Source: Leishmania martiniquensis (taxonomy: Eukaryota; Euglenozoa; Kinetoplastea; Trypanosomatida; Trypanosomatidae). Taken from it: a DNA stretch of 64,000 nt. Below, piece by piece: positions 45,376 to 56,007 of the stretch (positions are counted from its first letter, which is position 1; the number at the start of each line of letters is the position of its first letter). The notes under the pieces were generated by a model. That model was not told where the DNA came from and did no database searches. It worked only from the letters and a program-made list of their open reading frames with translations. The position numbers and the translations under genes are program-made. The DNA is taken from the NCBI RefSeq assembly GCF_017916325.1, contig NC_090167.1, forward strand, positions 662,501 to 726,500. The letters run 5' to 3'.

Positions 45376-47666
45376 CCAAAGGGCAACACGCGAATCGCGC
45401 GAGACACTTCGCGAGGCAACCGGATGCAGACTCGCACACTCTCCTACAGGTGAGCGCAATCACGACCGTGGTGCCAAACAAATGAGAGTAGAGCACGATA
45501 GCGCCACATGCGCGCACATGACCAACAAGAAAAGGCGCCAGCATATGAAAGAAAAGAACATCTGCAGTAGAGCCTCCAAAGGAAAATGCGCCCCCCCCAT
45601 TTCACGTCACCATTACCACCCTAAGAAGCAAGAGAGAAGAGCCAAACGCCGGCGGCTCTCCCCCTCTGTCCCCCATTCATGGACACCTTTTGTTAGAGAG
45701 GCGGCGGCGAGGGAAACAAGCGCGTGCGTCCGTCATCGCGGAGACGCGACTCACCTCTCCAGTAAAGAGCATGGCAGAGAGGGGGTCATGAACGGTGGCA
45801 AACAAATCCGAGAAAAGTAGAGAACGACTCACACACACACGCGTGCGCGAAAATATGAGCTTCAGCGCTGGCGAAACAAGCAAAAAGAAAAAACGGAACG
45901 TGTGCCACGAAAATAGGGAGCAGTTACCCGCAGAGAGACATTCTCAAGCCATGCAGAACGCGTTGGACAGCGACGTCAACCACACGAGAGAGAGAGAAGG
46001 GAAAGAAGAGGAGAACCAGGTAGGTATCGCGCCGACACCAAAACCAAGCCACTACGGCGTGCGAGAGGTGGCATGAGGGTTTGAGGGGTGCATGGGGGTG
46101 GGGGATGCAGAAGGGGCCACAGAAGCAAGAGGTAACCCCGCAAAAACATCTCTGAACGAGGGAGAGAGAGGTACATGAGCGCATACTCACGATAAAAGAG
46201 CAACCGACAGCATAGCAGAAGCACTGTGAAAAAGAGAGGGGAATAAAGGGGCAAGGCAATTGTTTTCCGCTTGCCAGCGTACCGAGTGAACTGTAGAGAA
46301 AGATGGAAGAAGGGAGAGAGGCCTGAAGTTATGCCTCGTGGCAATGAGCGAGTCAGCGTTGTCGCTGCGAGCAATCTGATTGCATGGCGGAACGTCGTGG
46401 CGCAGCTTGCACCAGCGCGACGCTCGCAGGAACACAGAGAGAGATCATCCTTCACGTAAGGCCGTCGATGAGCACATGCGTCTTGCATGCACCCGCGAGA
46501 GGGCGGAGCCCCCTGTCTCTTCCAGCGGCCTTCCTCGCCCAGCGGAGGCGATGCGACGGACAGGAGTGGGAAGCGAAGGGTTGGCAAGCGGGGCTGGCGC
46601 TCGAGACACGGGCACTGGAAGTAGCGGGAGAGGTCGCGCCTCACAGTCACGAAGGCCTCTGCCGAGCAAGATCAGCAACCCCGAGAAGCGCTGGGGGGCT
46701 GCCATGAACACAAAAAGACGCCGCCCCCCTCCCTCTGGGCAGGGGACAAAGAGAGCATGCAGACCCCCCACCGGCTCTCTCCCTCGCCCTCTCGCCAATC
46801 GCGCCGCGCCGCTAAAAGCCGCCCTGTGTGTCCTCCCCGAGATAGGCGCGGAGGGCGCAGAATAGAATGCAAACGAAAACACAACAGCAAAACGCACTTC
46901 GCCGTTTGTGCACCGGCTCCGTCACCTGCGCTCGCCGGCGCCGTTGGGTGCAGAAAATCGAAAAAAGAGGAAGAGGGAAGAGGAGAAAGAAGGCGGAACG
47001 TCGACATCCGACGTCACGGCCGCAGGGCCGCCCTCGCCATGGCATAGGGAGTACACATCTCGAAACGCAAGCGGCGAGCCGGTGGACGCGAACTAACGTG
47101 TCGGGCAAGGTGGGAAGTGGGAACGGCGACCAAACAGGAGGAGAAGGATGTGAAGAACAGCAACAGTACAGAAATCCCCCGATTCCCAACTCATCGCCGC
47201 CTTTGCGGTGCCTGTATATAACGGCCGCGCGTGCGCTCGGAAACTCCGATTTACAGCACCAGCAGCAGCAGACGTGAAGGGACATGCGAGAGGAGCTGGG
47301 AACACGTTATGGCGAAGTATCAGCGGCGCCGTGCACTGCGCTTAACAGCGAGAAGCATTCCGGGGGGCATGGGGAGGGGGGAGGGAGGGGCACAGCGATC
47401 TGCATGGGAAGACGGAGAAGAGAAATAAGTGAGGGGGCGGATATCACAATACTGAAATATCGGCTTAAGGAAGAAAAGAGCAGCTGCAGAGGCACGAATA
47501 CGCAACGAGTCCACAGAGTCTTCACGCTCCCTTTGTGGGCAGCTACTCGGTGAGCGGAAGGCGCACACAGTCCTCTCCCTGGCACAAACACGCCCCTCCC
47601 CCCGCTTATTTCTCTCAGTCACTCTGTCCACCCCCTCCTCGTTATACCACCGTCTGCAGCTGTACT

Positions 47667-49634
47667 TTAATCAATCTGCAGCGCACGCATTAGCGCCTGC
47701 ATCCAGCGGTCAAGCTCATCGGCACTGGCGACGCCAAAGATGATTGAGTTCGAGCTCACCATCGCAATAGCAAAAGCGTAGGGCGGCTTGTACCCATCGG
47801 TAGGAGAGGCCGCGGTCACCACACGAACATGCGCGTCCTCCACCTCACACGGACTAACGGATTTGATGGACGAGAGCGGTACTCGCTTGCTGCGCTCACC
47901 ACCGCTTACAGCCTCCTTTCCTTTGGAGAGCGAAATCGTGAGCGTAGTGCCGTCGAGCAGCAGATATCGCTCCTTCCAGATTCCGTTGCGGTTGTCTTTG
48001 TACACCAGCCCCTCGTAACGGGGAGCGGCACTTTCTGAAATGGTGCGCTTCGCCACCAACGCAATCGCATCCTTCCCCTCGGCAATGCCCTGCAGCACCA
48101 TTACCTGGTCTGCCGGATCGGGAAAGTAGAGTCGCTGCCGGTCTATGGAGGGGTTCGCCGCAAGCGCCGCGGCGTCGGAGGTGATGAGAGACTCGACGTG
48201 TTTTTCGAAGACAAAGAGGTAATGCTGCATCACAGGCGTATGCAGCAGTTCCTCCGCACTCGGCCGCTTTTCGGGCGACTTCTGAAAAATAGATACGAGC
48301 AGCTCACGCATATCGTTCGAGAACTTGGTTGGCCCACCCCCCTGCCTCTGCGCGTCGACCGTCCCCGTTGTCGGTGGGCCCGTGGGCGGAACGAATTCTT
48401 CTTCCACTACGCATTTCCGCAGCTCGGGCAAGCTGCTAGCCTCAAAGGGACGACGACCACCCATCAGCATCTCGTAAAGCACGACGCCAGCAGCCCAGAT
48501 GTCCGCCTTCTTGCCGTAGCGCTTTCCTTTCCACATCTCCGGAGAAAGGTAGTACGGGGTGCCAAGAAACGTGCCGGCGATGGTCTCGCTACTGACAGTG
48601 CTCTCGTACTTCTGGGAAAACCCAAAGTCACCAAGCTTAAGGAAGCCGCGCGACGTCAACAACACGTTCGCACTCTTGATATCACGGTGGATCATACGGC
48701 GCACAGAGATGTGATGCAGAGCCAACAGCAGCTGCACAAAGTACGTACCTGCCTCGCGCTCCGTCAGCAGCATTCGCGAGCCAGCGGCGCCGCCATCGCC
48801 GCCAGCGGATGACGGGGAGTCCGCCTCCAGAAACGGACGTGCCGAGGCATTGTTGTATAGATTGCGGCGCAAGTCACCGTGATCCGCAAGCTCTGTGACA
48901 ATGATGATCGTCTCGTCATCGCTGTCGAGGACATAGTGCTCGTAATAGCGGATGATGGCGAAGTGACGCGTGTGTGCTAGGCACATGATTTCTGTCTGTG
49001 CGTACTGTCGGTCTTGCGACACCATCGCTCGCAGGTCCATAATCTTTGCCACATACAGTCCGTTTGGCTGCGTCGGATTCGCCAGCGCATTGCTTTGAAT
49101 TTGCGCCTCCACCATGGGCAGTGGAGCCGAGTCATAGGCCGGGTTGCGCATGACGACGTACGCTTCGCCGTAGGCGCCTCTGCCAATGGAGCTCATTTTG
49201 ACATACTTGCTGCGGCTACTCTTACTCCCGATAATGTCGCTGAGAGAGACGTATCCGACACGGCTTCCAGAACTCTGAATGGGAATCGGCGAGGCGTTGT
49301 CGTCCATCCCAGAGGAGAGAGAGCCGCTGCCGCGGTTGTTTCCGTCGACACCGAGGTTACCACAGGTCTGCGTGGGAGCCAGGCCAAGCGGCTTCTTCGT
49401 TACTGCGGACGCCGATGCCGCAGCCCTTGCTGCGGGGACGGGGGCGCCCGCAGTACTAGTGGCTGGGGTGCTGTGTGGCCACTGCACACCAGCGCCGGTC
49501 AACGGCTTCGTCGATGAGGTGGCATTTGCCGCCTTGCCACCGATGTCTGTCTTAGCGACGATGTAGGTACTGTCCGCATCGGTCGCACCCTGGTGATGGA
49601 CAGTGATGTGGCTCTTCGACAAGCCGCCGCCCAT
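47667..49634 (-). CDS. NEK-like Ser/Thr protein kinase with C-terminal PH domain, 655 aa
   Basis: The kinase domain spans about residues 145-475. It has a glycine loop GRGAYGEAYV (151-160), the ATP-anchoring Lys in VAKIMD (197), a catalytic loop HRDIKSAN (316-323), DFG (336-338) and the activation-segment end GTPYYLSPEMW (358-368), so it should be active. A PH domain follows at about 537-652 (EGLVYKDNRNGIWKERYLLL and a closing W-x2-A-L helix with Trp 644). A NIMA-related kinase with a PH domain is a known trypanosomatid family (NrkA/NrkB type). The N-terminus MGGGLSKS fits the N-myristoylation consensus (Gly 2, Ser 6). Together with the PH domain this implies membrane or phosphoinositide recruitment. 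Residues 30-125 are low complexity. The leader is predicted to be 43 nt. Confidence 0.9.
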   Translation of the reverse strand: MGGGLSKSHITVHHQGATDADSTYIVAKTDIGGKAANATSSTKPLTGAGVQWPHSTPATSTAGAPVPAARAAASASAVTKKPLGLAPTQTCGNLGVDGNNRGSGSLSSGMDDNASPIPIQSSGSRVGYVSLSDIIGSKSSRSKYVKMSSIGRGAYGEAYVVMRNPAYDSAPLPMVEAQIQSNALANPTQPNGLYVAKIMDLRAMVSQDRQYAQTEIMCLAHTRHFAIIRYYEHYVLDSDDETIIIVTELADHGDLRRNLYNNASARPFLEADSPSSAGGDGGAAGSRMLLTEREAGTYFVQLLLALHHISVRRMIHRDIKSANVLLTSRGFLKLGDFGFSQKYESTVSSETIAGTFLGTPYYLSPEMWKGKRYGKKADIWAAGVVLYEMLMGGRRPFEASSLPELRKCVVEEEFVPPTGPPTTGTVDAQRQGGGPTKFSNDMRELLVSIFQKSPEKRPSAEELLHTPVMQHYLFVFEKHVESLITSDAAALAANPSIDRQRLYFPDPADQVMVLQGIAEGKDAIALVAKRTISESAAPRYEGLVYKDNRNGIWKERYLLLDGTTLTISLSKGKEAVSGGERSKRVPLSSIKSVSPCEVEDAHVRVVTAASPTDGYKPPYAFAIAMVSSNSIIFGVASADELDRWMQALMRALQID

Positions 49635-49677
49635 GCTTACGTTGACGGTAATGCGGAAGGCAAGAGGGTCACAGCGA

Positions 49678-49745
49678 CTTCACCAACGCAGGTGATGGGC
49701 GTGCACACACACACAGAGAGAGAGAGAAAGAGAGACGGAAGGAAA
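49678..49745 (-). promoter_or_regulatory. Trans-splicing tract/acceptor for the NEK/PH kinase
   Basis: The coding strand has CTCTCTTTCTCTCTCTCTCT and a GT run, with the first AG in GGTGAAG (49678-49679). Confidence 0.5.
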
Positions 49746-51822
49746 TGGCGTAATCTTCCGCGCGAGTGCTCCGCTACGTAAGTGCTAAAACGATGTTACT
49801 GAGGGTGGCAAACGGAGATGTGCCACGCACGCACTCTCGCAGAATAAAGGGGAACGCTGATTTCTCAACCGCGTGTGGAGGTGGGAAGGGGGAAAGCACC
49901 AGAGGAAAGTATAGAGGGGCACGAGAAAACGACCCTTGGGCTCGTGTAAGGAACACAATCGTCAACAACAGGATGCCACTGACCACAGAGGAGGGAGGGG
50001 GGCGGCAAAGGGGCGGTGGAACAATGCGAGAAGCGAAAAATAAGGTGGAATGAGCTCGCTGGAGGCACACACGGTCTTCACACCGTCGGCGTTTTTACTT
50101 TTCACGTGCCGATAGCTCACCAGATCGGAAAAGGCCAAAGCTGAAAACATATACTAAGTGAGGTGTGCAAAGAAACGCGACCGTGTGAACCGAGAGAAAG
50201 CTGTCAGTTCAGATGGCAGCAGTCTTTGTGTCGTTCCTGCAGCTGTCCTCCACGCCGTGAAAAAGAAAAGTACAAGGCAGTGACGTGCAGAGACGATCCC
50301 AGCAGTACACTCTAGCAGTCACAGCTGTAGCCTCTTGCCCTTCAAGCTGTGCGCGTCCAGCCACCGTAGACACCACGCAACAGTGCAGGAGAGAAGAACC
50401 GGGAAAGATAGTGAGGCTAGGATCGAGGAAGCAATTTGGCGAGGAAGCGGCGGTAGCAAGTACGAGGATCCAACGCAAGTAGACAGACCCACTCTCTCAA
50501 GGCAGAACGCAAAGGTAAAAAGACACCTCTCGTGTGAGCGTCTGCGCGTGCGTGTATCGTCTGGGCGAATTGTAATGATTGAAGCCTGCAAGCGATTCCA
50601 GGCGTACGGCGTAGGAGGGGGGCAGTTGTGCGCCACACAACTAAAGAAGCTCGTATGTGCGTTGCAAAAGCGCCTCGAGGACTTCCAATAGAGTGCACGT
50701 CCTGACCAAGTGGCGGTAGGCAAGCCAGCTTCCGTATTCGAAGCCGCGAAAGCAGTGCAGAAAAAAAGGCGAGAGGGCCGTGTCGGGAAAAGAGCGCTGC
50801 AGAGGGAGCGGGGGCAGGAAGAGCTGGCGACTCGCCTCTGATTTCTCTGGCCCCTAAGAGGAAGCGAATAAAAGAGAGGAACAGTAAACGTCTGTGGAGA
50901 ATGCCGGCAAATGTGAAAACCAAACCGGTGCGCAGCCCTACAAAGAGCCCGCAGGTGCACAGAGACACTCACACACACAGACGTGATGAAGGGCAATGGG
51001 GTATACGCAGCGACGCCGATTACTCCCCATGAAAGAGAGCGCACGACAAATCCAACACGAAGGCACGCAAGTGATCAAAGAAATGCGAGAGAGGAAGAGG
51101 CGCCTTCAACAGAGACCAGGGCAACACTAGCCGGAGCGTCCACGCACGAAGAGAGAGAGAGAGGACGCGACAAAAAAATGCGGAAGCGTACAATAAACAA
51201 AAAAAACACGAAAAAAGGGGGTGGGGGCTGCGAAGGTCGAGAAAGCGCACCCGCAGCGACGGCAACCGCTACCAAAGAGTTGTTAGTCACCGTAGCCCAG
51301 CAAGAAAATGGAGCAAAAGGACAGGGGCGAAGAGGAAAAAAACGTCCGAACGCAGACCTTCACACGTTGGGGGGAGAAGGGGGGAAGTTTTTGTACGACT
51401 GTATGATACAGCCTCCCCGTCGGCGGGGGCGGGGGGAGGGGGAAGATGAGGGAGGAAGGGAGGGAGGGGGACACTATGTTCGAGAGAAGGGGTTAAAGGG
51501 GCTCCTCTCCAACACACAGACACACACACACGAGGGCTTGTCGTCTCACCAAAGAAAAGACGTGAAGGGAACGAGGGACGCCAGGGACGAAAAAAAAGGG
51601 AAGGGCGCGCACTTGCACAGACACAGATGCACACACAGATCGAGGAAGATCAAAGTCGGTGATGCAAATGAGGAAAGAGAAACGTCACAGGCGACAAAAT
51701 AAAAAAGAACACCCAAAACGTAAAGTAAAAAAAGAAATGGTGTCAGTCCGTTGTGCTCTGCTGTGTTGCACTTCTCCGCTCGTTCGCTTTGTGGCTCTCG
51801 TCCAGGAGAGGAAAGTCCGTCT

Positions 51823-51850
51823 TCGGCGAGGTGCGGCCGCACCTCGCCGA
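51823..51850. repeat. 28-bp perfect palindrome centred on GCGGCCGC
   Basis: The sequence from TCGGCGAGGTGCGG to its exact reverse complement CCGCACCTCGCCGA is contiguous with no spacer. In RNA it would fold into a 12-bp, very GC-rich stem with a 4-nt loop. Confidence 0.9.
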
Positions 51851-53472
51851 GAAATGACAAAAAAGGGAGGGGATGGTGTAGCGGAAGAGGGAGTGGGAGA
51901 ACCACCTCTATGAGAATGCCACAAGAAGACCTGCGCAGGGCTCAGTACGGAGGAAGAATGAAGTACAAAAGTGGTAAGGAGGCCTGCACCAGCTCCTCTC
52001 TAACGGCCTCACCGTCTTCAAATGAATCTTTGGGAAGTGAGTACACCACCCCTATGACTTCTCCCCTTTGTGCACGTGTGTGTGTGTGTGTTCAGATAAG
52101 GCGGGAGAGGAGATTCGACTCGTTCGCAATCGTTAATTCTACACAGCCGTTGGTAGAAACATCAAGGTGCACGTTTCGTGTTGCTGTTCAGTGGCTGACG
52201 GCTTGACACCCTCCCACAAAGAATGGCCCGACTGGGATGATCGTGTTTGTGTGATCCAGATAGCGGAACCCTTCGCGTCCGCAGGGGAAAGTTGCACGGC
52301 GGAGTTCAGAGAGAAGAAAGGCAAAAAAAGAGAGGTTTCAGCGGATAACGATAAGGTAAAAGATGCAACACGTCTGCGTCCGTCGAGAAGACCCATGTCT
52401 CAGTGCCTCAATGAGGCAGCACCCAGACCCGAAGCACAAGCCCACAGCACTCGCTCCCCACCGTACGCGACTTATCGACCACGGGGTTGCCCGAGACGCG
52501 CGCAAGTGCAAGAACGCTCTCAGCACAGGTCTCAGCTCCCCCTCGCTAGACAGGGGGCAACTTCAAAGGGCGTCTGAGGTCTGCGGCGGGTCTCGTGAGT
52601 CAGCACAGAAAGCGGGCAGCGCAGTCACGCCCGAGTCCCTAGCGCCTTGCCTGCCAGTTCCAGTTGAGCTACGGAGGAGATCACCTCTGCGCTGTCTTCA
52701 GAAATGTTGGTAGGCCGGCACGTGCGCTGCGTGATGCTGGCCCGCCCAAAGGTGGGGACCTCGGCGACGCATGCGGGCCCCTCACTTTGCATACACGTAA
52801 AGTTCACCATTTTTGTTTTTGCTCGAGTGTCCTTCTCAGTGCCTGTTTCCGCCCCACCCTCGTCTCTCGAAGAAGAAAAGGCGCGTGCATGTCTCCAGAG
52901 CCCCATCAACGGCTTGAGAGGCGCAGAACGAATTGACCAACACAAACTGCTAAACGAAGAGGAGAGGGAAGAGGCAGTCCATACCACACCACACGCCAGA
53001 GAAACATAGAACAGCAGCGGCAACACGAAGAGGTGCGCGAAGTGACACGACTATTCATCTCTGCCCTCACAGGCTACTCACACGAGAAATAGGGAGTACA
53101 CCTCGACCGTGAGAAGGTAAATGGCTCCAACTACTGCGAAGCCACAGCGAGCAGCCTAGCAGCAGGTATTCTGAGGCAAAATTAGGCCACCAGCACAGAG
53201 CGTCGGGTGATGCTGGCGCTCACAAGGTAGCTGGCATGATTAGAGCAGGTCTTTAACACAGACTGGGAACGCGAGCGAGAGCATGTGCAGAGTCGGAGGA
53301 GAGGGTAAGGCGCATAAGGGAGGCCATGGCTTGCGCAGCCGTCTTGTCCGCTCCCTCTTCTGTCTCCACGAAACCGTCTGTGGGGATGGTGCGCAGGCGC
53401 GTGTTGCCATTCCCACTCTTCTCAATCTCATCCGTACAAAGAGGTGTGGAAACCTGTCCACTCTGCCCAACG

Positions 53473-53487
53473 TATATATATATATGC
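53473..53487. repeat. Short AT/GTATAT run
   Basis: An alternating TA stretch of about 15 nt, one of several AT microsatellites in this gap. Confidence 0.6.
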
Positions 53488-54532
53488 ATAGACAGATACG
53501 CGTGGTCACTCACCCACGTGTGTACGTGTGGTGCAGCGGCTCCGTGTCTAGTGCCTCTCCATTGTGTTGCTGTCGGTGTATGTATGTGCGTGTTTTTTTG
53601 CGGGTGCTATGCTCGGCTCGCTCTGTTTCCCGCTCGTGATAAGAGCACAGCAAAAGAGAGATCAAAGAAACGCGAGATTGGTGCAGAGCACGAAACGACA
53701 AGCGCATAGGAGGGTGCGGGCGACGAATCGAGCGCAGCTGAGAACAACTGAGACCTAAAAACAAAAAAAAAACGGTACAGCAAGGAGGAAAAAGGGGGGC
53801 AGTTGCATCTTCAGCGAGGACGACATCATGAGGTGACCAACGCGGCACCCTCTCCATCCCTCTCACACTGCCCGACCGTCACCGCAATGTCTCGACATTC
53901 CGCCTCCACGTCACCCTTTTATTCGTCATCCTCTTTCCCTCTCACTATAGCCAAGTGAGGAGGAAAGGGAGCAGAGCTACGCTCACGGTGCTATAATGTG
54001 CAGCTGCACAGGAAGCGGACGCTGAGAAGACGACTGGGGCAGCAGCGTAAGGTATGGGAGAAGGGTACCGCAGACATGCGGGCAAAAGAAAAAGTAAACG
54101 CACAGGCGCTGACGAGCCCACGAGCGGGGCTTCCGACTTGCGCAATGACTTCTTCTTTCTGTTTTCTTTGGTGCATTGGCACGCTCTCTTTTTTGTCACC
54201 TCCCCAAATCTCCCGAGCGCACCCCCCTCCATACCATCCGGGCGTTGATGTGTGCATACGCGACGATTCCTGAACTATTCGAAGAGCTCTTGTTTGGGCT
54301 TCACGTCGCTCTGCTCCTTCGACGTTGCCCAGTCCCTGCGCAAATGTTTTCTGTGGGTATGTCTCTGCTCTCTTTCTCTCGCTCTCTCTTTGAATTTCTT
54401 TCCTTCCTTTTTCGCCGGAGTCGGCGTGCGCTCTTCAAAGGCCGTCTTCGATGGGGGAGAAAGACGCGAGAGCGTAAGCGAAGGGGAAGAACGCGAAGCG
54501 CTATCGGATAATACTAATAAAAAAGCACAAAC

Positions 54533-54550
54533 GCACACACACACACACAC
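54533..54550. repeat. (CA)n microsatellite
   Basis: A pure CA dinucleotide run; the ends are approximate. Confidence 0.7.
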
Positions 54551-55158
54551 GCACGAGACGCTGTGTGCGGGCTAGTCGTTCTCCCGCATGTGTATCAGGT
54601 TCCGGACCCTTCCCTATTCTCCCCCTCCCCCCGCCTCCTCTATCACTTCGATCACCAGACACGGTCTGAAGCGCTTTTGCTCTTGTTCTTCAGGTCGCCA
54701 CTGTTCGCCACGTGGTCACGCCGATACAAAGTAAGAAGCGAGCATGCGGCAGGTGCCTAAACAGAGGGAGGAGCGCAGAGGCACAGGAGGCACGATGAAA
54801 GGGGAGTAAGAAGCGAAGGAGGCAGCGGAAAAAGAGAACGACAAAGAGAGAGAGGGAGGAGGGGAGTAAAAGCACCTCATCAACGGATATACGAAGAAAG
54901 GATGGGGTATGGGGGTGGGGGACCAAAATGCGGAGAGAGAGGGAGGGAGGAAGGGAGGGGGAGGGGGGGCTCAGGAGGTCAGATAGATAGAGAATCAAAA
55001 ACAAAAATGAGGGTATCCTTTTTCTTCTTTTTTGTTGTTGTCGTTGTGCGCGCGAAAGGGGTGCGGGAAAACCAACCAAAAGGAGCTCAAAGAGAATACG
55101 AAAAGGTAGAAAGAAGCGAAACAGAGAGCGAAAGCGCACACGCCTAAAATAAGAGGTA

Positions 55159-55159
55159 A

Positions 55160-55192
<33 letters not shown>

Positions 55193-55193
55193 G

Positions 55194-55224
<31 letters not shown>
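55159..55224. repeat. 66-nt AT-rich microsatellite, (AT)n with ACAT/ATGT interruptions
   Basis: Almost entirely alternating A and T. The interruptions are symmetric (one ACAT, two ATGT), giving a self-complementary block able to form a cruciform. Confidence 0.9.
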
Positions 55225-56007
55225 CTGAAGGAAAGGCACGACGTCTCCGTCAGTCAAAGCACAACGAGACAGAGACAGAGAAAAGGAGGAGAGCTGAGAC
55301 TCCTAGGCGCCTAAGCCCTCGAGAAGGCCTTGAGCACAGGGAGGGAAGTCAGATGAGTGAGGGGGGAGCAGGTGTGGCCGTTGCTGCTGGGAGCATCCGC
55401 ACCTGTCCCACTTACGCCCTCACTGCTGTAGCGCCGCTACAGCCAAACCGAAGAACGTCGAGAGACGCTGAACAATGAAAGTGGGGAGTGTGGACCGGGC
55501 TCAGAGTAATGAGCAGCGGCCGCACTTCCCTTCGCCCATATCCTCAGCCGCCGCCCACCCACCCATCTACCCACATTGGCCTTTCACCGGAAGCCCAAGC
55601 CGCCAACGCTGCGCGGGGTGCAGATGTGTGCATCCACCATAACTTTATAAAAAAGGGTGAAAAAAAAAAACAGGTGCACAAGTGCCTCCACGAGCGAGAG
55701 TCGCCTCGCAGGTGAGGAGAGGCCTGTGACGGGAAATGGGGGAAAGCGCGCAGAGAGAGGAGAAAAAGAGACTGGCACAAGAGCCGGAGAAGCGGAAAGG
55801 TAGAGCGCCCCATTACCGCACCTCTTCAGAAATGCAGGCGTTCTGTCCAATGCAGCAGGTCACCGTTGCTCCTTCTTTCGTTTCTTTGCTCGTTTGCGGT
55901 AATCCCGAAGATATCAGATCTGTTTGCTCCCCTTCCCAGGGCCGCTGTATCCACTGACTTCCTTAGCCTCTCTCCAGCTGCCTTACCCCGTGTACTGGCG
56001 GAAGAGC

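Larger units (their letters stand above)
42873..47666. other. 4.8 kb gap between SMN and the NEK/PH kinase
   Basis: This should hold the kinase 3' UTR and the SMN leader. It contains a CA/AT microsatellite (45312-45375), an AT run near 44905-44916 and many A-rich and G/A-rich tracts. The part at about 43600-44420 is less repetitive and contains overlapping open frames on both strands. None is convincing enough to call, and one is described in the findings. Confidence 0.5.
49635..56007. other. 6.4 kb gap between the NEK/PH kinase and FeSODB copy 1
   Basis: This is the largest gene-free stretch in the window. It contains a 28-bp perfect palindrome (51823-51850), CA, AT and GA/G-rich microsatellites and a 66-nt AT block. 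Long open frames near 50320-51040 (minus) and 50980-51700 (plus) are low-complexity or Arg/Ser/Cys-rich and were not called. By position it should contain the SODB copy 1 3' UTR and the kinase leader. Confidence 0.5.

Noticed and set aside
50319..51044. 241-aa minus-strand open frame in the large gap
   Set aside because: Cys/Ser/Arg/Phe-rich composition, no motif, and it crosses microsatellite-like purine/pyrimidine tracts; typical of antisense or noncoding GC-rich DNA.
50983..51702. 239-aa plus-strand open frame
   Set aside because: Almost entirely Arg/Lys/Glu/Gly/Thr from GA-rich simple sequence, on the non-coding strand of the unit.
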